From Castellaniella sp. UBA6218 (GTDB lineage Bacteria > Pseudomonadota > Gammaproteobacteria > Burkholderiales > Burkholderiaceae_B), in the NCBI GenBank assembly GCA_002421865.1, contig DISE01000123.1, positions 1 through 20,168 on the forward strand: DNA of 20,168 nucleotides, given 5' to 3'. The translations under genes were made by a program, and so were the position numbers. Shown piece after piece: positions 13,592 through 20,168 of the stretch. Every line of letters begins with the position of its first letter. Position 1 is the first letter of the stretch. The notes under the pieces are model-generated. The model was not told the origin of the DNA and did no database searches. It worked only from the letters and a program-made list of their open reading frames with translations.

Positions 13592-14509
13592 ATGCTGGAC
13601 GCCCTGGCCTTGTTCGTCACCATCGTCGAAGCCGGCAGCCTGAGCGCAGCCGCCGAGCGCCTCGACTTGCCCGCCGCCACGGTCACCCGCCGCCTCCAGG
13701 CCCTCGAGCGTGAACTCGGCTGCCGCCTGCTGCATCGCAGCGCGCGCCGGCTCCAGCCGACCGCCGAAGGATTGCAATACTACGAGCAATGCAGGCCTCT
13801 GATCCACGCGCTGGGGCAGGCCACACGTTCCCTGGACGACAACCTGCGCCGCATCGCGGGCCACATCCGCGTACTGGCGCCGGTGAATCTTGCCAGTGGC
13901 CCCCTCACGCCCGCCTGGCTCGGATTCCTGCGGCTGTACCCCGAGGTCAGCCTGGAACTCCAGCTCAGCAACACGATTCAGGATCTGGTCGGAAGCGGGG
14001 CCGACCTGGCCATCCGGGTCGGCGAGCAGGCCGACTCGTTGCTGACCCACAGACGCCTGGGGCAGCTCGGCGTGCGCCTGGTCGCCGCGCCCGCCTATCT
14101 GGCCCGGCGCGGTACGCCCGCCACCGCGCGGGATCTGGCCGCGCACGACGCGGTCGTCTCCATGCCGCTGCAGGAATGGTCCCTGCGCGACCCGACCACC
14201 GGGATCGAATCGACCGTGCGGCCCACCGCGCGCCTGCGGGCCAATGAAATGAGGCTCGCCGTCGCCGCGGCCGAAGCCGGCCTGGGCATCCTGCTCTGCC
14301 CCGCCACGTTCACGCTCGACGGCATCGCACGCGGCACCCTGTCGAGCCTGCTCGAAGACTGGCTGCCCAGGCCCCGCCCTCTGTTCGCAGTGTGGCCGCA
14401 GCAGCGCTATCTGCCCGCCCGGGTGCGCGCGCTGCTGGATCACCTGCAGGCATTCGTCGAGACCGAACCGATCTTCGGCAGCACATCCGGTCCCGTGCGC
14501 CCCGCCTGA
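13592..14509 (+). CDS. LysR-family transcriptional regulator
   Basis: The 305-residue protein begins with the LysR winged helix-turn-helix: DALALFVTIVEAGSLSAAAE, then LDLPAATVTRRLQALERELG, LLHRSARRLQPTAEG. A two-lobed effector domain follows (IRVLAPVNLASGPLTPAWLGF, VSLELQLSNTIQDLVG, DLAIRVG, LGILLCPATF). It resembles the CrgA/DmlR/PecT-like branch that uses DLAIRVG. The ATG at 13592 is 9 bp beyond a clear dyad, which it probably binds. The divergent neighbour is the DUF2798 gene, the natural target. The gene ends 9 bp before the convergent TetR stop. The effector is unknown. Confidence 0.9.
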   Translation: MLDALALFVTIVEAGSLSAAAERLDLPAATVTRRLQALERELGCRLLHRSARRLQPTAEGLQYYEQCRPLIHALGQATRSLDDNLRRIAGHIRVLAPVNLASGPLTPAWLGFLRLYPEVSLELQLSNTIQDLVGSGADLAIRVGEQADSLLTHRRLGQLGVRLVAAPAYLARRGTPATARDLAAHDAVVSMPLQEWSLRDPTTGIESTVRPTARLRANEMRLAVAAAEAGLGILLCPATFTLDGIARGTLSSLLEDWLPRPRPLFAVWPQQRYLPARVRALLDHLQAFVETEPIFGSTSGPVRPA

Positions 14510-14518
14510 AATCCCGCC

Positions 14519-15145
14519 CTATTTCAGACTGGCATCGATCAGACGGGCCGCCGCATCCGCCAGGTGGCGCACCGGCCCTTCCGCGCCGAGCACCTGGCTG
14601 GAAGCACAGGCGCCTTCCAGCAACAGCAGCAAGCCATCGCCCAGCGCTTCGGGGTCGCCCGCGCCCATTTGGCGCGCCAGTTCGGCCAGGCGCGCCCGCA
14701 CCCGTTGTTTGCTGGCCACCGACACCTGCCGGGCGGGATGGTCGGGTTCGGGATATTCAATGCACGCGTTGGTCAAGCCACAGCCCCGATACTCCGACCG
14801 GGAAGTCCGTTCTGCCAGACTCGCGAAATAAGCCAGGATCTGCGCGCGCGGATCGCCCGGATGGGCTTCGACCGCGGCCTCGAAACGCCGCCAGAATTCG
14901 ATCTCGTAGTCCCGCAGATAGGCCACCACCAGATCGTCCTTCGAGCCAAAGCTGCGATAGAGGCTGGGCTTGGTCACGCCCGCCTCGGCGACGATGGCAT
15001 CCACCCCGACCGCCCGGATGCCCTGGTGGTAGAACAGATCGCGCGCGCTGCTGCGGATGCGGTCGGCCGCACGCGGCAAAGGCCCGGCCTTCGGCGCGCG
15101 ATCCTGATCGTCCGGCGGAGGAGCGAGCTGCGGTATCTTTTTCAT
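14519..15145 (-). CDS. TetR-family transcriptional repressor
   Basis: The 208-residue protein has an N-terminal TetR helix-turn-helix domain at about residues 25-75 (RIRSSARDLFYHQGIRAVGVDAI split with VAEAGVTKPSLYRSFGSKDDL) and an all-helical ligand-binding C domain. RGCGLTNACIEYPE at 120-133 is the family's conserved helix start, here with Cys122 and Cys128, plus Cys180 later; reactive cysteines are used for electrophile sensing by NemR, so these are of interest. The ATG at 15145 opens the reading frame of the HTH domain; its ribosome site is weak. It is divergent from the MFS gene with a symmetrical operator in the 72-bp gap and a related one at the NemA-like gene, so it probably represses itself, the exporter and the reductase. 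Confidence 0.88.
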   Translation of the reverse strand: MKKIPQLAPPPDDQDRAPKAGPLPRAADRIRSSARDLFYHQGIRAVGVDAIVAEAGVTKPSLYRSFGSKDDLVVAYLRDYEIEFWRRFEAAVEAHPGDPRAQILAYFASLAERTSRSEYRGCGLTNACIEYPEPDHPARQVSVASKQRVRARLAELARQMGAGDPEALGDGLLLLLEGACASSQVLGAEGPVRHLADAAARLIDASLK

Positions 15146-15153
15146 GGCTTTGC

Positions 15154-15212
15154 TTGACGATGTTACTGATCGGTACGTATTATATGCCGTTCCGAACGTA
15201 CCGACCAGTAAC
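15154..15212 (+). promoter_or_regulatory. MFS promoter with a symmetrical two-site TetR operator
   Basis: TTGACG (15154-15159), 18 bp and TATTAT (15178-15183) form the promoter. GTTACTGATCGGTACGT (15162-15178) and ACGTACCGACCAGTAAC (15196-15212) are inverted 17-bp arms with one mismatch, 17 bp apart. Each arm itself contains an imperfect 12-bp palindrome of the form TACYGRYCRGTA, so this is probably two TetR sites, one between -35 and -10 and one just past the transcription start. Confidence 0.75.
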
Positions 15213-15217
15213 ATCCC

Positions 15218-16516
15218 ATGCCTCCCTCCACGCGTTTCGCAAGCCCCCTCCCCGCTCCCCGCCTGGGCCAACGCTACGCCTTCGTGGTGGTCGGCGTCAT
15301 TTTCTTCTGCCTGCTGTTTTCGGCCGGGCTGCGCGCCACACCCAGCGTCCTGCTGGACCCCTTGCAACTGGCCTTCGGGTGGAGCCGGTCGACCATCTCG
15401 CTGGCGGCCGCCATCGGCATCTTCTTCTACGGCATGGTGGGCCCCTTCGCGGCCGCCGCCATGGACCACTTTGGCCTGCGCCGCGTGCTGCTGACGGCAT
15501 TGGCCGTCATGGCGGTGTCTTCCGCCGCCAGCGCCTACATGACCCAGACCTGGCACCTGATCGCCTTGTGGGGCGTTTTCTCGGGAATCGGATCGGGCGC
15601 CGTGGCCACGGTGCTGGGCGCCACCATCGCCAACCGCTGGTTTTTCAAGCACCGCGGCCTGGCCATGGGGATCCTCACCGCCAGCACCGCCACCGGCAAC
15701 CTGATCTTCCTGCCCCTGCTGGCGGGGCTGGCCTCGTCCGGCGACTGGACGCGCGCCGTCTGGGCCGTGGCCATCGCCATGGTGGCGATGGTGCCGCTGG
15801 TCTGGTGGCTGGTGCCCGACAGCCCCGCCAGCGTGGGCCTGCTGCCCTACGGCAGCGACCCGGCCGATCCCCCCGCCCCCCCCGCGCCGCGCACGGGCCT
15901 GATCGCAGCCACCTTCGGCGCGCTCGGGCGTGCCAGCCGCACCCGCGCCTTCTGGTTCCTGTTCGCCACCTTCTGGGTGTGCGGCTTCACCACCAACGGT
16001 CTCGTGGGTACGCACCTGATCGCGATGTGCGGCGACCACGGCATCGCCGCAGTCCAGGCGGCGGGCCTGCTGGCGCTGATGGGGGTGTTCGACCTGGTCG
16101 GCACCACGGCTTCGGGCTGGCTCACCGACCGCTACGACCCGCGCAAGCTGCTGTTCGTGTATTACGGTCTGCGCGGCGTGTCGCTGATGGTGCTGCCCTA
16201 CACCGATTTCTCACTCTACAGTCTGTCCATCTTCGCCGTGTTCTACGGCCTGGACTGGATCGCCACCGTGCCGCCCACGCTGCGCCTGGCCACCGACATC
16301 TTCGGCGACCGCGACGCCCCGGTGGTGTTCGGCTGGATCGTCGCCGGCCACCAGATCGGCGCCGCCACGGCGGCCTGGATGGGCGGTTTCGTGCGCGAAG
16401 TGTCCGGCAGCTACCTGACGGCCTTCGTGCTCTCGGGCGCCACCGGCATCGCCGCCGCCTTGATCGCGCTGATGATCAAGCGGCAGCGCGCAGGCGGCAT
16501 GCTGGCGGCGGCTTGA
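15218..16516 (+). CDS. MFS transporter
   Basis: The 432-residue protein has about twelve hydrophobic segments in two halves joined by a polar Pro-rich loop near residues 205-225. The major facilitator loop signatures are visible: AMDHFGLRRVLL between helices 2 and 3 and GWLTDRYDPRKLLF between helices 8 and 9. The helix 1-2 region with FGWSRSTISLAAAIGIFFYG resembles the monocarboxylate/oxalate-formate antiporter-like group. Substrate is unknown; regulation by the divergent TetR gene suggests efflux of the same electrophilic or toxic compounds that NemA reduces. The ATG at 15218 lies 6 bp beyond the operator and no ribosome site is visible, so the operator arm would be in the leader RNA. Confidence 0.85.
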   Translation: MPPSTRFASPLPAPRLGQRYAFVVVGVIFFCLLFSAGLRATPSVLLDPLQLAFGWSRSTISLAAAIGIFFYGMVGPFAAAAMDHFGLRRVLLTALAVMAVSSAASAYMTQTWHLIALWGVFSGIGSGAVATVLGATIANRWFFKHRGLAMGILTASTATGNLIFLPLLAGLASSGDWTRAVWAVAIAMVAMVPLVWWLVPDSPASVGLLPYGSDPADPPAPPAPRTGLIAATFGALGRASRTRAFWFLFATFWVCGFTTNGLVGTHLIAMCGDHGIAAVQAAGLLALMGVFDLVGTTASGWLTDRYDPRKLLFVYYGLRGVSLMVLPYTDFSLYSLSIFAVFYGLDWIATVPPTLRLATDIFGDRDAPVVFGWIVAGHQIGAATAAWMGGFVREVSGSYLTAFVLSGATGIAAALIALMIKRQRAGGMLAAA

Positions 16517-16578
16517 GAAAGCAATTCGGGTCGGCAGTCGCCCCGAGGCTCATGCCTGAAGTGTCCGTTTGTGGGTGT

Positions 16579-17505
16579 CTAGCGATTCCGGGCCGATTCA
16601 TCCTCGGGGATGGATTGAGGTTTGCCAAGCAGCTCGATCAGTCGCGACTCGCATGGGGATAGGTTATACCCCCGTCGTTGCGAGATCATGAACGTGAGCG
16701 AACCAAGGTGCCAGGCGTGGCGTTCAAGTTCGACGAGCCGCCCGCTCGCCAGATCATCGCGGACGAGGTGCCGTGGCAAGTGCCCCCAGCCGAGACCGGC
16801 GTTGAGAAGATCACGCTTGGCACCGAGGTCATTGACCAGCCACTGGCGCTTGCCAGCGACGCCCTGTTGGGTCTTTTCCGCGCCTGGCTGATTGTCCGTC
16901 ACGACGATCTGAACGGATCTCCCAAACTCGTCAATCGGGATAGGTTTCGGTGTCGACGCGAGCGGATGTGATGGCGCGCACACCGTCACCATCTCAGCCT
17001 CGCACAGCCATTGGCGCTCTATGGCATCCGGGTTTACCTCCGGCACGTTCTCGATCGTGACGGCGAGGGCACACATCCCTTCGAGTACCAGGCCCTCGCC
17101 GCCTTGCATGGTCGTGATCCGCAGGTTGATCACAGCATTGCGGAACTCCGCTTGCAGTGTCCGCAAGCAATCAATCAGGTGGGCGCGCGGGAAATAAGCA
17201 TCGATTGCGACCGAAACCTGCGGCGCACCGTTCCGGGCGATCGAACTGGCACGATTCTTCATCTCTTCCGTGCGTGAGATCACCGCTCGCGCGTCCGACA
17301 AGAGACTGTGCCCGGCCGCAGTGAGCTGCGCTTTTCTTGAGTGTCGCTCGAACAACTCGACATCGAACGCCCTTTCTAACGCCTTAATCGCATGGCTGAT
17401 GGCGGACTGTGCACGCCTGAGCTTTCGAGCCGCACCCGAAAAGCTTCCCTGATCGCATACCGCAACGAATGCGCGCAGTTGGTTAATGGTCACGTTATCG
17501 AGCAT
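16579..17505 (-). CDS. LysR-family transcriptional regulator of the redox cassette
   Basis: This 308-residue regulator has the LysR helix-turn-helix (INQLRAFVAVCDQGSFSGAA, RRAQSAISHAIKALERAF, LFERHSRKAQLTAAG) and an effector domain with VSVAIDAYFPRAHLIDCLRTL and GLGWGHLPRHLV. Its codon use and lower GC differ from the genes to the left, matching the genes to the right. It is divergent from a remnant SDR and the SDR at 17766, which it likely controls. An ATCT-N7-AGAT box with T-N11-A geometry (17511-17525) lies only 5 bp before its ATG, which suggests self-repression; there is no normal ribosome site. Confidence 0.88.
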   Translation of the reverse strand: MLDNVTINQLRAFVAVCDQGSFSGAARKLRRAQSAISHAIKALERAFDVELFERHSRKAQLTAAGHSLLSDARAVISRTEEMKNRASSIARNGAPQVSVAIDAYFPRAHLIDCLRTLQAEFRNAVINLRITTMQGGEGLVLEGMCALAVTIENVPEVNPDAIERQWLCEAEMVTVCAPSHPLASTPKPIPIDEFGRSVQIVVTDNQPGAEKTQQGVAGKRQWLVNDLGAKRDLLNAGLGWGHLPRHLVRDDLASGRLVELERHAWHLGSLTFMISQRRGYNLSPCESRLIELLGKPQSIPEDESARNR

Positions 17506-17510
17506 TATTT

Positions 17511-17525
17511 ATCTAAACAATAGAT
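17511..17525. promoter_or_regulatory. Possible LysR box
   Basis: ATCTAAACAATAGAT has 4-bp inverted arms around 7 bp, with T-N11-A. It sits in an AT-rich divergent region that also holds two direct CGTCAA repeats (17543-17548 and 17560-17565). Binding by the LysR protein of 16579-17505 is inferred from position. Confidence 0.4.
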
Positions 17526-17619
17526 TGAATTGAGTAATTTTTCGTCAATTGTATTGATGCGTCAAGGACTCTAGACTGCTTTTTAGCTTCAACATAGGAC
17601 GCCGACTCGGCGATGCATC

Positions 17620-17700
17620 ATGAATAGACTGAATGGAAAGACTGCTGTGATCACTGGGGGCGCTACTGGTGCCGTTGACGGCGGCCTGGCGCAAATCTGA
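17620..17700 (+). pseudogene. Internally deleted short-chain dehydrogenase remnant
   Basis: A 26-codon frame starts MNRLNGKTAVITGGATG, the exact style of an SDR N terminus with its TGxxxG coenzyme loop, and then passes without a break into AVDGGLAQI and a stop, the style of an SDR C terminus (VDGG-x-AQ). About 220 residues of core between them are absent. It thus seems to be an SDR gene with one large in-frame internal deletion. It precedes the intact SDR by 65 bp and points the same way. A short ACTGGC-CAT-GCCAGT hairpin follows (17714-17728). Confidence 0.65.
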
Positions 17701-17765
17701 CGCGTCACGCTCTACTGGCCATGCCAGTGATTCAGCTGTGTGAATACACATACAAGGAAAATCAA

Positions 17766-18533
17766 ATGGAACACTCTCTCAAAGGCAAGACTGCTCTCGT
17801 TACCGGGGCATCGCGAGGCATTGGCCGCGCCATTGCCGAACGTCTTGCAAAGGATGGCGCCATGGTCGCGCTGACCTACAACGCCAGCAAATCTGGTGCA
17901 GACGAAGCGGTCGCGGCAATCGAGAAAGCCGGGGGCACGGCGTTCGCGATCCACGCGGACCTCGTTGACCCGGCAACCGTCCCGATCTTGTTCGAAAGAC
18001 TCGACAATGAGTTCACCAAGAGGAACGGGAACAAAACCCTCGACATCCTGGTCAACAACGCAGGTAATTCCGGCTGGGTTGGCTTCAAAGATGCGACGCC
18101 GGACAGCTGGGATACCTTGATGGCGGTCTATGCCCGCGCGCCCTTTTTCATTGTCCAGACCGCCCTGGATCGTCTCGCCGATGGTGGGCGCATCATCAAT
18201 ATCTCTTCTGCTGCCGCCACGAAGCCTGTGACAGCCGCACCTGTCTACTCAATGGCCAAAGCGGCCATCAACACCTTGACTCATACGCTCGCGGCCGAAC
18301 TCGGGCCACGCAGAATTACTGCGAACGCCGTCGCACCAGGCTATACGCGAACGGACGCGAATGCCGCCTTCAGAGAGAGCCCCGAACTCGTGAAAGCGGT
18401 CGAGGCTGAAATCGCATTGGGTCGCTTTGGCGAGCCTTCGGAAATCGCCGCTGTCGTGGCGTTCCTGGCTTCCGATGAAGGCCATTGGGTGACTGGCCAG
18501 ACGATCGAGGCGAGTGGCGGCTACAAGCTCTGA
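17766..18533 (+). CDS. Short-chain dehydrogenase/reductase (SDR), FabG-like
   Basis: The 255-residue protein is a classical SDR. The coenzyme loop TGASRGIG lies at residues 13-20, NNAG at 97-100, the catalytic Ser148 in INISSAAA, and Tyr161 and Lys165 in YSMAK; VAPGYTRTD follows at 189-197. It would use NAD(P)H on a hydroxy or keto substrate that cannot be predicted. AAGGA (17754-17758) is properly placed before the ATG at 17766; a start at 17721 would add a leader-like stretch. A TGTGT-GAAT-ACACA inverted repeat (17737-17750) lies just above the ribosome site. The next gene begins 27 bp downstream on the same strand. Lower GC than the left part of the window suggests transfer. Confidence 0.9.
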   Translation: MEHSLKGKTALVTGASRGIGRAIAERLAKDGAMVALTYNASKSGADEAVAAIEKAGGTAFAIHADLVDPATVPILFERLDNEFTKRNGNKTLDILVNNAGNSGWVGFKDATPDSWDTLMAVYARAPFFIVQTALDRLADGGRIINISSAAATKPVTAAPVYSMAKAAINTLTHTLAAELGPRRITANAVAPGYTRTDANAAFRESPELVKAVEAEIALGRFGEPSEIAAVVAFLASDEGHWVTGQTIEASGGYKL

Positions 18534-18560
18534 CCACGCCTCAAAATCCAAGGAGAACAT

Positions 18561-19160
18561 ATGAGTTACGCAATTATCGGCTTTGGCAAGATCGGTCACG
18601 CGCTGGCCAAGGCATTTTTCCGCAATGGCATCGAAGTATTTGTAGCCACCACGCGCGACCCGGAAAGCTTTGCGTCCGATGCAGCCGCAATCGGGTCCAC
18701 GGTCATTCCCAAAACCTTGTCTGAAGCTGTCAAGGCTGACGTCATTTTCCTTGCCGTCCCTTTTCGGGAGCATACGGCTGTCGCCAAAGCCCTGCCGAAC
18801 TGGCAGGGGAAGACGATTATTGACGTCACCAATGCTTATGGCGTGCCAGTCGAAGAACTTGGAGGGCTGCCATCCTCCGCTGTCATTGCCAGGGCCTTCA
18901 ATGGCACCAAATTCGTGAAAGGCTTCAATCACCTACCCGCCGATCTATTGGCTGCCGACCCACGGGTTGAGGGCGGGCGCCGCGTCGTCTTTCTCGCCAG
19001 CGATGATGGCAACTCGGTTCCGCCAGTTGCCGTGCTGGCAGAACGCCTTGGATTCGCGCCGGTGCAACTGGGCAAGCTCGCCGAAGGCGGCGCGCTCGTC
19101 CAAGCGCGTGGACACACCTGGGCTCCGCTGATCTTCCAGGATCTCGTCAAATCCAACTGA
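18561..19160 (+). CDS. F420-dependent-NADP-reductase-like NAD(P)-binding protein
   Basis: The 199-residue protein is a single Rossmann domain of the NADP oxidoreductase/coenzyme-F420-dependent family: MSYAIIGFGKIGHALAKAF with GFGKIG at 7-12, TTRDPES at 30-36 for the NADP phosphate region, VIFLAVPFREH, TIIDVTNAYG at 85-94 and ARAFNGTKFVKGFN at 110-122. Members include F420:NADP reductases and many bacterial homologues that probably act on flavins or other substrates; nothing here indicates F420. AAGGAGA just before the ATG at 18561 is strong. It lies 27 bp after the SDR and 106 bp before a second SDR on the same strand, so it is likely co-expressed with at least the first. Confidence 0.85.
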   Translation: MSYAIIGFGKIGHALAKAFFRNGIEVFVATTRDPESFASDAAAIGSTVIPKTLSEAVKADVIFLAVPFREHTAVAKALPNWQGKTIIDVTNAYGVPVEELGGLPSSAVIARAFNGTKFVKGFNHLPADLLAADPRVEGGRRVVFLASDDGNSVPPVAVLAERLGFAPVQLGKLAEGGALVQARGHTWAPLIFQDLVKSN

Positions 19161-19266
19161 ACCAGTGCGAGTTTCAGTCTCAATCGGGCAAGCATCAGGG
19201 GCGTGCGGCGGAAGCCGAAGTGACAAAGCTGGCGGGCTGACCGTTCATCGAACAGAGAAAAATTTT

Positions 19267-20061
19267 ATGCATATCGAACTCAAGGGACGCAAGGCCATCG
19301 TGACCGGTTCCACTGCGGGCATTGGCCGTGCAATTGCTGAAGGGATGGCGCGTGCAGGCGCAACGGTTATCATCAACGGGCGCACACAGAAACGTGTCGA
19401 TGTCACATTGCGCGAGATGCGCGCCCTGTTTCCAGAGGCCGAATTGGCCGGCGTTGCGGCTGACGTTTCCACTGCACAAGGGTGTGCAGTGCTGTTCGGA
19501 CAAGCGCCAGACGCGGATATCCTCGTCAACAATGCCGGCACCGCACACCTGAACAATTTTTTCGACCAAGACGACAGCGAATGGCTGGAACTGTTCCAGC
19601 TTAACGTAATGAGCGGCGTGCGCACCGCCCGTCATTACGTGCCGAAAATGATGGCACGCGGCTGGGGGCGTGTGGTGTTCGTCAGCAGTGAATCCGGGCT
19701 GAACATCCCGAAGGAAATGATCGACTACGGCGTTACCAAGACTGCGATTCTCGCTGTCTCACGCGGACTGGCCGAACTCGTTGCCGGAACGGGCGTCACC
19801 GTCAATGCCGTACTGCCCGGACCGACAAGATCCGAGATTCTATCCAGCTGGATGAAATCGACGGCGCAAGAACAAGGCATCACTCAGGAGCAAGCCGAAC
19901 AACAGTTCCTGAAAATCGCCCGCCCGACGACGCTGATCAACCGATTCGCCACCACTGAAGAGGTCGCCAACATGGTGGTGTATACATGCTCAAAGCAAGC
20001 TTCTGCAACCACCGGAGCCGCACTGCGAGTCGATGGGGGCATCGTTCGTTCGATTGCCTGA
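19267..20061 (+). CDS. Short-chain dehydrogenase/reductase (SDR)
   Basis: The 264-residue classical SDR has TGSTAGIG at residues 13-20, NNAG at 88-91, a catalytic serine in VFVSSESG (140 or 141), Tyr154 and Lys158 in YGVTK, and VLPGPTRSE at 182-190, with a C-terminal GAALRVDGGIVRSIA. It differs clearly from the first SDR, with an Asn-Gly-Arg turn (NGR, 37-39) that favours NADP. The ATG at 19267 is preceded by only a weak AGAGAAA ribosome site; the frame extends upstream to 19165 but that part does not look like SDR. Of the genes seen it is the last in the plus-strand redox cassette. Substrate unknown. Confidence 0.88.
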   Translation: MHIELKGRKAIVTGSTAGIGRAIAEGMARAGATVIINGRTQKRVDVTLREMRALFPEAELAGVAADVSTAQGCAVLFGQAPDADILVNNAGTAHLNNFFDQDDSEWLELFQLNVMSGVRTARHYVPKMMARGWGRVVFVSSESGLNIPKEMIDYGVTKTAILAVSRGLAELVAGTGVTVNAVLPGPTRSEILSSWMKSTAQEQGITQEQAEQQFLKIARPTTLINRFATTEEVANMVVYTCSKQASATTGAALRVDGGIVRSIA

Positions 20062-20168
20062 ACTATGCGGCGGGCATGGCTGACGGTGAACGGTGCCTGG
20101 TCTAGGCTCGGTTGACCGGCTACGCAAGCTGGTACGCACGGACTGGGTGGCGTCAACTATTTTGAGCG
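20062..20168. other. Right-end intergenic stretch, nothing recognised
   Basis: I see no gene, hairpin with T-run, or insertion-sequence end in these 107 bases. The reading frame on the minus strand here is a shadow of the SDR gene. The right boundary of the lower-GC region must lie beyond the window. Confidence 0.4.

Noticed and set aside
14392..16662. A 756-residue plus-strand frame over tetR and the MFS gene
   Set aside because: Its composition is that of a GC shadow, and it crosses an operator and two well-supported genes.
20062..20168. An insertion-sequence end at the right edge
   Set aside because: No inverted repeat or transposase fragment could be shown in the 107 bases available.

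Overview
The window is a GC-rich chromosome segment, coding almost throughout, with short intergenic gaps and Shine-Dalgarno-led genes. The gene content (SstT, meso-diaminopimelate dehydrogenase, Tat-exported binding proteins, many LysR regulators, signal-less family-3 binding proteins) and the codon use fit a betaproteobacterium of the Burkholderiales, probably Alcaligenaceae. That placement is inference from gene style; there is no rRNA or marker gene to settle it.

Layout, left to right. 1-466 (-) is the N-terminal part of an SstT serine/threonine:sodium symporter, running off the window. 678-5589 (+) is a block of meso-diaminopimelate dehydrogenase followed by a complete binding-protein ABC transporter: Tat-exported binding protein, ATPase, fused double permease. 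5638-6381 (-) is a YpfH-type serine esterase. A tandem 83-bp repeat with strong hairpins (about 6400-6600) separates it from a DUF924 protein (-). Then come a signal-less family-3 solute-binding protein (+), an EamA exporter (-) and an AhpD-like CxxC protein (+).

9527-11898 is the most interesting stretch. An ECF sigma factor (+) faces a two-gene minus-strand operon encoding a His-rich exported protein (tentatively DUF5602/TTHB210-like) and a type-1 copper cupredoxin. The sigma gene and this operon are preceded by the same bipartite motif, CGAAACG-N15-GCATCCAATG, at identical spacing and suitable distance from each start. This looks like an autoregulated ECF sigma and its target promoter, with no anti-sigma gene beside it. 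A DJ-1/PfpI protein lies just upstream of the operon.

12088-16516 is an electrophile/efflux module. A NemA-like old-yellow-enzyme reductase and an MFS exporter have matching promoters with related operator sequences. The operator at the MFS promoter lies between a divergent TetR gene and the exporter, and its two 17-bp arms match at 16 of 17 positions. The TetR protein probably controls all three genes. Inside the module is a divergent LysR/DUF2798 pair with its own dyad.

From about 16,520 to the end the sequence is visibly less GC-rich and the intergenic DNA is AT-rich. It carries a LysR regulator, an internally deleted SDR remnant, an SDR, a small F420-type NAD(P)-binding oxidoreductase and a second SDR. 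This looks like a horizontally acquired redox cassette whose right end lies outside the window.
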